Part shown: positions 37,510-47,098 of the stretch, in pieces | Layout: each line of letters begins with the position of its first letter | Numbering within the stretch: the first letter of the stretch is position 1 | NCBI GenBank assembly: GCA_030998225.1 | Contig: JAPYXD010000738.1 | Location: 3,460,763 to 3,524,762 of the forward strand | Origin: Diplolepis rosae | Taxonomy: Eukaryota > Arthropoda > Insecta > Hymenoptera > Diplolepididae | Length of the DNA stretch: 64,000 nucleotides | Direction: 5' to 3' | Notes under the pieces: generated by a model | Seen by the model: only the letters and a program-made list of their open reading frames with translations | Databases searched by the model: none | What the model was told of the DNA's origin: nothing | Position numbers and translations under genes: made by a program

Positions 37510-38115
37510 CAAAAAACTGCCTCCAGTTTTGCAACTGATTCCTATAAATTTTGGGGCGCTGAGTCCAGGAAAAATAGCCAAAATGTTCCATCACGTCACG
37601 TTTTCTTACAAAATTTGATTTCATACCCATATAAGGAATGTTCAGATAATTTCTTTTTATCCGACTGCAGTTTATTTTCTTGGCCCAAAATAGAGGTTGT
37701 AATGGTTATCCAACTAGAAACACTCCCTTATGATATTTTAAAAGGTTTTGTATTCATTTTATACCAATATGATGGCTGATTTCTGCTGGTTGCCGGTGCG
37801 GGAAACCCCTGATGAAAAATACGCCAAGGAACGCACCAAGAGAAGCATTCAGGGGAAGAAGAAACGGGCCCACCAGGAGATTCATTGACCCAAGAGTGAC
37901 TTTACGTGTAAACTGTGTTGGCCAATTTCATTTTTTTTTTCATTTACTAAATTTTGAAATAAAAATTTGCTGGTTATTACCACAGTAAAATGAAGCTTAT
38001 TTTTAACCCGGAAAATAAAGATAACCCAATGTAGCAATGAATCTGTACGTGATGGAGCAAATTGGTTACTAAATTTGGATTCAGCGCACCAAAAAACGTA
38101 AAAATCAGTCAAAAC
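37510..38115. repeat. Short inverted repeat pair of a dispersed family
   Basis: 37,520-37,610 and the reverse complement of 38,028-38,115 share ACTGATT-YYTA, TTTTGG-GCGCTGA-TCCA and TGYTCCATCACGT. The two short open frames in this interval (37,465-37,779 plus and 37,882-38,112 minus) align with each other only because of this inverted repeat, so they are not called as genes. Confidence 0.55.
37772..37888 (+). CDS. Small hypothetical ORF, 38 codons, highly charged
   Basis: ATG 37,772 to TGA 37,886-37,888 encodes MADFCWLPVRETPDEK then YAKERTKRSIQGKKKRAHQE and IH. Base composition is clearly GC-richer than both flanks. It uses codons such as CGG, CGC, GCC, CAC and AAG that are rare nearby. The C-terminal half is strongly basic. 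I recognise no family. It may be a fragment of a coding exon or of a retroelement captured between two halves of an inverted repeat, not an expressed gene. No splice sites bracket it convincingly. Confidence 0.3.
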   Translation: MADFCWLPVRETPDEKYAKERTKRSIQGKKKRAHQEIH

Positions 38116-38681
38116 ATTCGAGGCAGTTTAAAAAAATATTTTTTCGTGTACCTGTATTATGATATCCGTTTACCTAAAAGTAATTCAATTCTTTGGATAG
38201 TTTTGAAAGACTGTCGATATGAACCATTTTGATTGAAGACGATTCACAATTTCCGCTAAAAGCGATAGTTTCAAATACACCGCCGGGGTGATGTTATTCT
38301 CACGTGCTCTCACAAGAGGACTTGTAATTTTAGTTTATAGAAAAAAGTGAGGCTGCACTGGAATTTTTGTATACAAATGATTGGCCTTTGGCGTCAATTT
38401 AAAATATCTCATGTAGATTTGTCTATTTCTATCGTTTATATGATTATTTTTTATTATTATTATATTTGCCAATCACTATTCTTCAGGTTTCTTTCGTAAA
38501 AAAAGAAAAAAATGTTTATTTCAAAAAGTCAGTTTGAAAAGAAGTTTGAAAAATGTCTAAACACTGACGAAGAAGAATTATAGGCTGATATAGCGAAAGA
38601 AAGATGAAAATTAATGTCCATCACAGAGATTTTTACGGCTGCTGAAATACAGGATGCGTTTTAGCGAAAGTGCATAGCTGG

Positions 38682-39390
38682 GTAAGTATACAAAATCTGC
38701 CCCTGCAAGTATTAACTTCAAATTTTCGCCATAGGTTCGCAACCATGTAAAGTAAAATTTTCCCCATGATTACCCTAGAAATTTATTTTTTGGGAGTTAT
38801 GGAGGGGAAAATACAAATTTAAACAGTGGTTTTCCTTGCAAACGGATTGACCGATTTTGGTGAACGAAACATATGTTGCAGACAATAATAAGTCAATTCG
38901 AAAATAGGAGTAAAATTTTGTTTTAAAAATAATTGTAGCTAAAAAATATTTTTAAATTTTTCGAAATTTGTTTTTGAGGTTATGTTCTAGAGTGACCACA
39001 TCCATCTTTTTTGTGAAAATCCCTTAGAGTATCGTTAATAACATATATTTTTTTGAATTTTATGAAGAGATGGAACAATGTGAAAAAAAATAAAAATTGC
39101 GCATGCAACTCTGCGCACCGTTATGGTGCACTGCTCCGGATAGCATACTTTGGAACACAACTCTATTGCATTTTTTCATGGTTAGAAACATTATTGTAAA
39201 TGAAGATAACATTCTAATTGATGTAACTGATGTAATTAAATACATCATAAGTAATATTTCCTTCATAAACGTCTGCAGTTAGCCTATCCGAATAATAGTT
39301 TCCAGAGTTTGACACGAGAAGGTTGCAGTACGATTTTAAACTTCTTTCTCCAGGGTGCTTTATTATCGTGAGGCCCCTCGCAGTGTTTGA
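38682..39390 (+). repeat. Left terminal inverted repeat
   Basis: Landmarks shared with the right arm: AAATCTGCCCC, GGGAGTTATGG, ATAATTGTAGCTAAAAAATA, GGTTATG-TCTAGAGT, GATGGAACAATGTGAAAAAA and TTTGGAACACAACTC-ATTG. The left arm is about 75 bp longer than the right between 39,180 and 39,324. The small frames here are shadows of the repeat. Confidence 0.85.
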
Positions 39391-39489
39391 GCAGCAACTA
39401 ACTGTTCGTTTGCCATTAGCACACTCGTATGCATAGTGTGTTACCCCGGAAACACCGAAGCTGTTAGGCTTGTATCTTTCAAAACATCT

Positions 39490-39963
39490 TTATGATGCTC
39501 GAGAAATCTGTCGGAATTGTACTTTGAACTTAAGTACATTGGATTCTTCTTTTACGTCCTTAAGGGTCAGTTTTCCATCTTTATCTAACTTTTCTACTAA
39601 ATAAGATAAACCCTGAGAAAGTTGATAGGATCCAGTGGAAAATATTATTAGATGTCTTTTGCTCATTTCTGGAAAATTCAGAATTTCATCTGCTGTGACT
39701 GTTTTGAAGGGAGTTTTTCTACGTATACATCCTTTCTCCTCTGCCTCAGTAGCTACTGTATTGTCGACATCTTCTTGAGCATGCATATTCGGTAATATTT
39801 CATATGAAAGTTCTTTGTCAGACTGCAGCCTTTGATCGTAAGCATTGTTAAGAAATAATGCCATTCTATAATAAATTCCAATATTTGGCACCAACTTGTT
39901 ATCTATTTTATGGTCCAGAAGACGATACTTTTGTTTGAGCATACCATGAACAGCTTCAACCAC
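39490..39963 (-). pseudogene. DDE transposase, C-terminal part
   Basis: The minus-strand frame reads on from the catalytic third acidic residue in VEAVHGMLKQKYRLLDHKID, through YYRMALFLNNAYDQRL, to a 100-residue tail. Together with 41,252-42,861 it forms one transposase of the DDE_Tnp_4 (IS5/PIF-like, ISL2EU-like) type. It is separated from its upstream half by the solo LTR at 39,965-41,247. The stop lies in GISRAS-type sequence near 39,490. DDE transposases of this group cut and paste DNA using two Asp and one Glu. Confidence 0.8.
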
Positions 39964-40440
39964 ATGTTACGTCAGAAACGTAACATTTCTCTTCTTAAAA
40001 GATTCCTCGTTTTATGTTAGGATCGAAAAGGATCCTCTCTAAGGGATGAGGAGAAGTCAGTGATTGAGAATGGTTATTGATATAAAGTATGTTTATTGAC
40101 AATCAAATTGAGAAACGAATAAGCATCATGGAATTGGAAATCGAATTGAAATTGAGATGTACCTTTGAGTGAAATTTGTCTGATGAATTATTGAGTCCAG
40201 TGGAGCGAAGGTGGTCAGTTGAGTCCCCGTTGAGATCGTTGAGATAGTACTTGTTTGATGGGAAATTCGTTGTTGAGACGGTTGGTCTAGTCGATTCTTG
40301 ATCCAAGTTTAGAGAGAATTTTGGACGGTGATTCCCCTTCACTTTCTAATGTCGTTGAACTCAGCGTCGAGTAGGAATTCGTCTGAGTAGCGGTAAAATC
40401 TTATGAGGCTGGACTGAACTCGTAACGTAGAGATAATGAA

Positions 40441-40541
40441 ACTGGACTAGACTGAACTGAACTCGCCGTGTAGAGATGATGGTACTGAACTAGACTGAAC
40501 TGAACTCGCCGTGTAGAGATGATGGTACTGGACTAGACTCG
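40441..40541 (+). repeat. Tandem repeat, about 48 bp, two copies plus partial
   Basis: ACTGAACTCGCCGTGTAGAG followed by ATGATGGTACTG occurs twice (near 40,456 and 40,500), preceded by a diverged partial copy with CGTAACGTAGAGATAATG. Confidence 0.8.
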
Positions 40542-40639
40542 CGTTGGTTACATTGTGAAAATCTTATGTTGACTGAACTGATCTCTATTAGAACTTTCGC
40601 TTTCTATAGAACTTTTGCAAGGTTGCCCATGGTGGGGGC

Positions 40640-41130
40640 AAAACAAGGTGTACCACCTTTGGTATTAAGATCGGATGAGTTGCCCTCTCTGATGACTCGT
40701 GCTACAATGGAATTCATTACCTGGCACTAATGTCGCAATCTATTTTATCTGTTATTCGATTCTAACGAAAAGGTCAACTACTGTGGAAGTAAAAACAAGG
40801 TGTATCATCTTTTCCATATTTGGTATTTTAAGATCGGATGAGTTGCCTTCTCTGATCACTTATGCTTCGATGAAATTTATTACCTGGCATTAGTGTCATA
40901 GTCAAATATATCAAGTCTATTTTATCTGTTATTCGATTCTAACGAAAAGGTCAACTACTGTGGAAGTAAAAACAAGGTGTACGATCTTTTCCATATTTTG
41001 GTGTTTAAAGTCGAATGAGTTGCCTTTACCGATGAGTCACGTTCCGATGAAATTTATTACTTGGCGTTAATGTCACAGCCAAATATATTTATTTAGATTT
41101 GCCTTTCGATTTTAACGATCTTCCTATTTC
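40640..41130 (+). repeat. Tandem repeat, about 165-175 bp, three diverged copies
   Basis: Each copy contains AACAAGGTGTA, then GATCGGATGAGTTGCC or a close variant, a TCTGATSACT-like stretch, a GAAATTTATTACYTGGC-like stretch, then ATTTTATCTGTTATTCGATT and AACGAAAAGGTCAACTACTG. The last copy is the most diverged. Confidence 0.8.
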
Positions 41131-42240
41131 TTGTTAGATCTTGCTGTTGAGTCAATATAATCAAGGACGTGGTAATGTTGCCTTGATCTCTTCATTGGTT
41201 CCTTAATTTGTTTATTACTCTAGGTGGTAGAGTCGCGGGACGTGACACACACATCGAATTTTAGTCACAAATCGTGACTGCTTGGATTCTTCTGTTGACA
41301 ATTTCTTTCTTTTACTTTTCAAAGCAGGTATCAGTACTTTGAAATTTTTTTCTTCCAAACCTCTAACTGCGTCACGGAAACCTCGATCAAGAACGAAGAC
41401 ATCATTCGTCCTCAAAAACTTGCATAAACCATTTGGATCCTCAATGATGGTTTTCACAATATCCGCATCATTTTGGTTTGCAGGATACGGCCCAAGCATG
41501 TCCACTACGTATCCATCAGTCGTACAAATAGTGGAGGGCTTAGAAAGAGGAACTCTCTTCTGTCCAGAGAAATATTTTCTTTGATACTCATTATTTGTAC
41601 TTTTCTGATGACGAGCATGCGTATCATCATAAATCAGAAGCAAATTATCCTAAACATCAAACAATTTATTTACAACTTCTGTTGCGTGGTTTTGAATGAG
41701 ATTATCCATGTTAACAGAATTTTAGGAAAACCGAAGTGGCAGGACGTCTTTTTCAAAAGATTGCATTATACTTTTAGAATTCGCCAATTTTGTCTAGCAA
41801 TGTCGAATCGCATTTGATGGAATGAGTTCCCATTATTGTGGACAACTCTGATGCGCAGAGACTTGCAGTGTTGGAATACACTTTTAAATGTCCAAGATCT
41901 ACCTCATATATTCGAATTTTTAGAATATGAGCCGTACAACACCGATATCCAGGTGGTATGAAGATTTTCTTTTTGATATACGATTGGATGCGCGCTTCTT
42001 CAGGAATGGCAGTTAAATTATTCATAGAGAAACAAATGCAAAAGTATTTATGAGTAGCAACTGTCCTCTGGATAGGAAATTCAAAGCACTGAGTCTCAGA
42101 AACAGCTTCCTTCGATTTGACCTTAACTTCGAATGTTGGGTCATCGAAATTTGCGTCAGAGGGAGAAAGATCTGTTTCAGTTTCAGAATCAAAATCTTTG
42201 TCGGAACAATTTTTTCTGTGGAAAAAGGAACGCTTCCATT

Positions 42241-42306
42241 CCGCTGGGTATCGAGCACAGGACCCTTCGATTTCCGGTCGAATGCTCTATCATCTGAGCT
42301 ACGGAG
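42241..42306 (-). ncRNA. tRNA-like sequence (SINE head or tRNA pseudogene)
   Basis: The minus strand reads CTCCGTAGCTCAGATGATAG, then AGCATTCGACCGGAAATCGA and AGGGTCC, then a TGCTCGATACCC B-box-like block. D-arm, anticodon stem (TTCGA/TCGAA) and T-arm can be drawn. The loop CCGGAAA would place GGA at the anticodon but lacks U33. I favour a SINE head over a functional tRNA gene. Confidence 0.55.
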
Positions 42307-42369
42307 ATTCCACAAAACTTTTCTCACAGAATCTATTTACGCCAATTTGGCCACGGATATATCATGAAC

Positions 42370-42480
42370 TATATACACATTTTTATACAATATTTATATT
42401 ATATTATTATATATTATATATATTATTATATATTATATTATATATATTATATATATTATATATATTATATTATCTTATAG
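42370..42480. repeat. TAT/AT low-complexity tract
   Basis: About 110 bp built almost only of TATAT and TATTATA steps. Confidence 0.9.
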
Positions 42481-42504
42481 TATATTTTTTATATACCAAT
42501 TTTT

Positions 42505-42609
42505 CTAAATCATTTCAGTCGATTATGTGGATAATTAGAAGAGTGTATCATTCACCATGATAACCGAACACTCTTCTAATTATCGACTTAATCGACTGAA
42601 ATGATTTAG
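42505..42609. mobile_element. Small foldback element with 42-bp arms
   Basis: 42,505-42,546 and 42,568-42,609 are inverted repeats (CTAAATCATTTCAGTCGATT at each outer end) with two mismatches and a 21-base loop. It sits at the edge of the AT tract, a common landing site for MITEs. Confidence 0.85.
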
Positions 42610-43324
42610 AACAATTTATATATAATCTTCGTCGGAATTATTTTTATAAATAGAGAGTCAAAATTCATTACACAGAATATCATCTACACCTATTCCTCTT
42701 TTAAGGCAGTGAGAAAAAACATTTACTTCAACTTCATCACTTACTAATTTTTTTCTACCTACGCTTTTTTTGAGTTTAATATCACAACCACCGCACATAA
42801 GTTTCGGTTGTAATGTAGTCATGTTTGGATAATAGGATCGCAATAAATATTCGAATCGCAAAAGTTATGTTTTCAACTGAGCAGAGTAATGCATGAACGA
42901 CTATTGCTGACAAGAAACAAACAAAGATTGCAAAGTTAGATGGCACATTTACCAACGAAAATTGACTACAAGAAATAAATAAAGATCGTAAGTGACACTT
43001 GCAATCATTGAAAGATTGCAGTACGTACTCCTAGTAAGATCATTAAAGTTATCTTAGCAAAAAAATAGAAGAACGTACAGGCGAGAATAATGACCAGGAT
43101 CAAATGAAGCTCGCAGTGTCGATGGGCGCACATATGAGAATAAAAAATAGGAAACAACTAAAAATCACACAATGAGATGGCACATAAACTAAAATTACAA
43201 ACAAGAGCAAATAAAGATCGTAGAGTAGAATGACACATGAATGAGTAGCACTGACAAGGAACAAACGAAGGGAGAAAAATTATAAATAAAATTATATTAT
43301 AAAAGACTCATGTGTACTGACTAT

Positions 43325-43988
43325 GATATATTTTTAAAAACACCCTAATTATAATAAAGAACCCCGATTTGTGAGAGGCAAGGGGCCTCACGATAATAAA
43401 GCACCCTGGAGAAAGGAGTTTAAAATCGTACTGCAACCTCCTCGTCATTAATTTCAATGCTATTTTCACTCTCAAGAACGTTTTTAACCATGGAAAAATG
43501 CAATGGAGTTGTGTTCCAAAGCATGCGATTGGGAGCAGAGCACCATAACGGTCAGCAGTGTTGGATGCGCAATTTTTTTTTTTCACATTGTTCCATCCCT
43601 TCAAAAAATTCAACAAAAATATGTGCTATTAACGATACTCTCAGGGATTTTCACGTAAAAGATGAATGTGGAAACTCTAGAGCATAACCTCAGAAAAAAA
43701 TTTCGAAAAATTTAAAAATATTTTTTAGCTACAATTATTTAAAAAAATAATTTTTAATTTCTATTTTGGAATATCCTTATTAGGGTCTCCAACATATATT
43801 TTTTTCAGAAAAATCGCTCAAGTCGTTTTCAAGACAAAGCACTTTTAAAATTTTTCTTTTCCCCACCATAACTCCCAAAAAAATAAATTTTTAAAGTTAT
43901 CATTGGGTGGAATTTTACTTTACATGGAGGCGAATCTATGGAAGAAATTTCAAGTTAATACATGCGGGGGCAGATTTTGCATGCTTAC
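43325..43988 (-). repeat. Right terminal inverted repeat
   Basis: Reverse complement of 38,682-39,390. Open frames at 43,308-43,616 and 43,457-43,687 fall inside the repeat and mirror frames in the other arm, so they are not called. Confidence 0.85.
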
Positions 43989-44261
43989 GAGTGGAAGAAA
44001 AAAATTGCAAATGCTTTAGTCATTCTTTCAAGTCCCGAGGATACTGAAAACTTAAACATATCAAGTAAATCTTAATGCGAATCATCTATGCCGTACCCTT
44101 CAGATGAAGCTTCATCTTTAATGCAACAACTCATACTGTTAATGTATCAACATAATACTATTCACTTGCAGGCCAAAAAAGACATTCTTAAATTTAAGAC
44201 ATTAGGCTAATGATCACTTATTTGGACTTTGAAATCAAATATGGCCTCCGTGAACTGTAAA

Positions 44262-44443
44262 CTCATGCTTCGTCACCCACCATATTCTTCAGATATGGCC
44301 CGTAGCGACTAATGGCTCTTTGCTGACCTGTAAATGTGCCAATGCCAATGAAGAAGTGACTGCCGAAACTGAGGCCTGTTTTAAGAACAAAGGCGAATCA
44401 TTCTACAAAAAAGGCATCGAAAAGTTAAAGAAGCGATGGAATT
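44262..44443 (+). pseudogene. mariner transposase, C-terminal fragment (inverted piece)
   Basis: The plus strand reads HPPYSSDMARSD (third catalytic Asp region), a stop, WLFADL, then after a frame change NEEVTAETEACFKNKGESFY and KKGIEKLKKRWN, the typical mariner C-terminus. It abuts, tail to tail, a minus-strand mariner N-terminal part that ends at 44,447. The middle of the protein with the second catalytic Asp is missing from both. Confidence 0.8.
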
Positions 44444-44446
44444 AAT

Positions 44447-45058
44447 GTATTACCCACCAAATACCACCCACCAAATACAGAGCATTACTTTCGCGCCATG
44501 GTTATTCGGATTTGCCCTTGATTTGGCTGGTTGGCCGGGCTTGACATATGATTTTTTGCGCTTGGGGTTGTCGTAATGGATCCATTTTTTATCACCAGTA
44601 ACAGTCCAATGCAAAAATGACTTCTTTTTGTGGCGTTCCAGCAGCATTTCGGACATTCAGAACCGCCTTTCAACGTCTCTCGGTTTGAGTTTATGTGGAA
44701 CAGATTATCCTTGCTTTTGAATGTATCCGGCTGCTTTTAAATGTTTTAAATAGGTTGCTTAAGTGACTCTCAAAGATTCTGCGAGCTCTTTTTGTGTTTG
44801 GCAACAATCTTCAACGAGTAATGCTTCCAGTTCTTCATCTTCAAACATTTTCGGCTGTCCAGGACGTTCTTCGTCTTCGAAGCCAAAATCGCCACTTTTA
44901 AATCGTGCAAACCACTTTTGGCACGTTCGCTCAGCTAGAGCATGTTCACCATAAACTTCCACCAAAATGCGATGACTTTAGGCAGCATTTTTCTTCATAT
45001 TAAGCTCATGAAGAAGAACTCCCCGCAAAAACACTTTTTCAGGCACAAAGTTCGACAT
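44447..45058 (-). pseudogene. mariner transposase, N-terminal part
   Basis: It starts at ATG 45,058 (MSNFVPEKVFLRGVLLHEL). The helix-turn-helix region continues VYGEHALAERTCQKWFARFK and SGDFGFEDEERPGQPKMFED. After stops it continues VTGDKKWIHYDNPKRKKSYV (the usual TGDEKWI motif, here with E to K) and PGQPAKS to KVMLCIWW. There it ends at a small duplicated sequence, CCCACCAAATACCA/CCCACCAAATACAG. Stops lie at 44,999-45,001 region and 44,762 among others. It is one of two different mariner remnants here. Confidence 0.85.
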
Positions 45059-45596
45059 ATTTGAGTGAAAAAAAATTATTGTTGTTCACGCTTCAAATGA
45101 ATGACATATACTTAAAAAGACGCAGAATGACAGTAGTTTTCCAACGCATGCTCGGAATATTGGAACGATGGAATAATGATCAATTTACTTCATCTCTTAG
45201 CAAACCACACGAATTAAGTTATAGATCCAATATGAGTACTTAAATAGGAATTAAGTATTTTTATCTTTCTAGACGTTATAATCTATTTGAGATAGAAAAT
45301 AGAAAAAAATCGACTATATCTCTAGGCGGATTGAATCTCAAATTAATGGGGCATGAAATAAAGATTCTTTGAACTCTCGACGTTGCCACCAGAGTCGGAG
45401 GCTTATCGAACGCACCACAGAGGGGATAATTTTAGTATAATACAGACGTAATATAGATTAAAAATTTTGGTTGGAGTCAGTGGCGTTAGAAAAATAACTG
45501 ATTTCTACGCTACCAAGATTTTCTTTTCAGTCGAGAAAAGTTGCTGCTACTCAATTTCTTCCGGAAAAAAACTTAATTTCTTTTGTTGAATCAGAG
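45059..45596. other. Mariner 5' flank and unassigned sequence
   Basis: The first part is probably mariner 5' untranslated sequence; a terminal inverted repeat is not recognisable. The remaining bases to 45,596 show no gene. A short AATAAA at 45,358 has no supported context. Confidence 0.4.
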
Positions 45597-45690
45597 CTGT
45601 CTCATAAAGACCACAAGAGATCCAATTCTGGGATGGACACTCTTTTAAAGAGTTTAAGAGTAAATCCTTCAAAAAAAAAAAGGATAGGAT
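45597..45690 (+). repeat. Orphan decayed copy of the satellite unit
   Basis: ACCACAAGAGATCCAATTCT, GGATGGACACTCTTTTAAAG and AGTTTAAGAGTAAATCC align in order with the array's AGCATAAGAGACTTGATTCT, GGAATTGACACTCTGATTAAG and AGCATAAGTGTAAATTCC. Only part of one unit is present, 19.4 kb beyond the array edge. Confidence 0.75.
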
Positions 45691-45881
45691 ACTTGATGAT
45701 ACATGTTAAAAAGCAGTGATAATGTAAACAGGTGTTGAGCGATAAGTAAATGCAACGTGTAGCGGGGCTGGAGACAGCGCGAGACAAGATACCATAGCTG
45801 CCACTATCAGTTTCTTACGTACGAATAATTTAACTCAATTTATAGAAAAATTCCGGTCAAGAATTCCTTAAATTTAAATTA

Positions 45882-46690
45882 CCAGGGGTGTTAGTTGAAG
45901 TTTGCCGGTTTTTTCAATAAAGAAAACACTCAATTCTCAAGGGAATCTCAAAATTTTTTATTTAAAGTATTGACCATTGGATTCTACACATTTTGCCCAT
46001 CTTTCAGGCACTTCTTCAAAATTAGCGAAGCACTGCTCTGCGAGTGAGTGTCCCATCGATGCGAAAAGGTGATAGTCGGACGGGGCGAGGTCTGGAGAGT
46101 ACGGCTGGTGCGATAATATTTCCCAATTCAATGCTTTTAATGTGTTCTTCTCCACTTTAGCGGTATGAGACGGTGCGTTGTCATGTTGTAGGATAACTTT
46201 GCCATGTCTTCGGGCCCACTCCGGCCGTTTTTCGATCAACGCATGATTCAAATTGATAATTTGTTGTCGGTAGCGATCCATATTCACCGTCTCACCACGG
46301 TTTAATAACTCGAAGTACACCACACCACACTGGTCCCACCAAACACAGAGCATTGTCTCACGGCCAAAGCGATTTGGCCTTGGAGTCGATGGGCCGACCT
46401 CACCAGGTGAAAGCCATGATTTTTTCCACTTCGGGTTCTCATAATAAATCCATTTTTCGTCCCCTGTGACAATTCGATGCAGAAAAGATTTCCTTTCCAA
46501 CCGTTAAAGCAGCATTTCACAAATGGTTTTTCGATTTTCCATTTGTCTATCGTTCAATTATTGTGGTACCCATTTTCCATACTTTTGGATTTTTCCCATG
46601 TCTTTTGAACGTTGGCAAATTGCTTCTCGGGTCACATTTAGTGTTTGTGCCAATTGTTGTCGTGATTGGGCATTGAGCATGGTTTGCAAC
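45882..46690 (-). pseudogene. mariner transposase remnant with intact catalytic triad
   Basis: The minus strand reads QSRQQLAQTLNVTREAICQR, then IQKYGKWVPQ, stop, LNDRQMENRK, then CEMLL, stop, RLERKSFLHRIVTGDEKWIY. The 180-codon open frame 45,958-46,500 carries TGDEKWI, HDNAPSH and YSPDLAPSDYHLF, with 34 residues between the last two Asp (the mariner D34D signature). The 5' part (about 85 codons and the 5' terminal repeat) is missing beyond 46,690. The 3' end has a probable terminal repeat starting CCAGGGGTGTTAG at 45,882, next to TA at 45,880-45,881. Confidence 0.87.
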
Positions 46691-46736
46691 CGATGAGGAT
46701 AAAATATAAAGACGTAAATTGTGTCAAAATTGTAAA

Positions 46737-46773
46737 GACGTTTCGTTGGCTATGGGTTTGGCAGCCTCATCAG
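46737..46773 (-). ncRNA. Hammerhead-ribozyme-like core motif (degenerate)
   Basis: The minus strand reads CTGATGA, GGCTG, an 8-9 base loop, TAGCC, then AAC, GAAAC and GTC. CTGATGA, GAAA and a GTC cleavage triplet are the invariant hammerhead parts, and ACGT between them resembles the minimal stem III of Penelope-type ribozymes. Three extra bases (AAC) between stem II and GAAA, and a poor stem I, argue against activity. The proximity of a Penelope RT fragment at 49.2 kb is suggestive only, because that fragment is on the other strand. Confidence 0.35.
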
Positions 46774-47098
46774 GCTTTATTAAATTTAAAAATCACAAAA
46801 TAATAAACATATAAAATTGTCATACAAAATAACTTTATGTTGAAACACGCATAAAAATATTAAAATATTAAATTTACCTGGATCAGGTAGTGCGTATTGA
46901 ACACAGGTATCGGAGCCTGTGTTGCTTCGAGGGATTCCGGTCTGTCCGTGTATTTCGGGACCGGCTAAGCGGAGGTTGGGCCTCAGGGAACTGGGGTAGG
47001 ACTTCGGTCTGGGGGTACATCCGTTCTGAACTATTCCGATCCGCTCCTCTACACACGATGCGCTGGTAAAAAAATTTCTGGATTAAAAGGTAAAGACT

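Larger units (their letters stand above)
39965..41247. mobile_element. Solo LTR (1,283 bp) inside DDE transposase
   Basis: Plus-strand ends are TGTTACGTCAG and CGGGACGTGACA. The 4-bp target duplication CACA lies at 39,961-39,964 and 41,248-41,251. Taking out the LTR with one CACA restores one continuous transposase frame. It has two internal tandem repeat blocks (about 40,441-40,540 and 40,640-41,130) and no gag/pol, hence a solo LTR. Its terminal 16 bp are shared with 37,402-37,417. Confidence 0.87.
41252..42861 (-). pseudogene. DDE transposase, N-terminal and catalytic part
   Basis: The minus strand reads a short cysteine-containing N-terminal region (CGGCDIKLKKSVGRKKL, 42,658-42,861), then degraded frames over 41,774-42,327. 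The catalytic part follows at 41,252-41,643 with IYDDTHARHQKS (first Asp), EYQRKYFSGQKRVPLSKPST, CTTDGYVVDMLGPYPANQND and FVLDRGFRDA (second Asp). Frame changes near 41,650-41,775, an (AT)n tract, a foldback insertion and a tRNA-like insertion interrupt it. The mix of conserved catalytic residues and broken frames shows a decayed autonomous copy. Assignment to DDE_Tnp_4 rests on these motifs. Confidence 0.78.
38682..43988 (-). mobile_element. DNA transposon with about 700-bp terminal inverted repeats
   Basis: The left end GTAAGTATACAAAATCTGCC and the reverse complement of the right end GTAAGCATGCAAAATCTGCC match. The similarity continues, at roughly 75-85% by eye, to CAGGGTGCTTTATTATCGTG at 39,352-39,371 (left) and 43,390-43,409 (right). 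Between the arms lies a minus-strand DDE transposase. The element is old: the arms differ by indels, and it was later hit by a solo LTR, a tRNA-like sequence and a small foldback element. Target duplication is unclear. Confidence 0.85.

Noticed and set aside
37465..38112. Two frames (104 and 76 codons) with similar FW-AES motifs
   Set aside because: The similarity arises because the DNA is an inverted repeat; neither has other support.
39060..43687. Matching frames near 39.1 and 43.5 kb (VVFQSM and similar)
   Set aside because: They lie within the terminal inverted repeats of the transposon and mirror each other.
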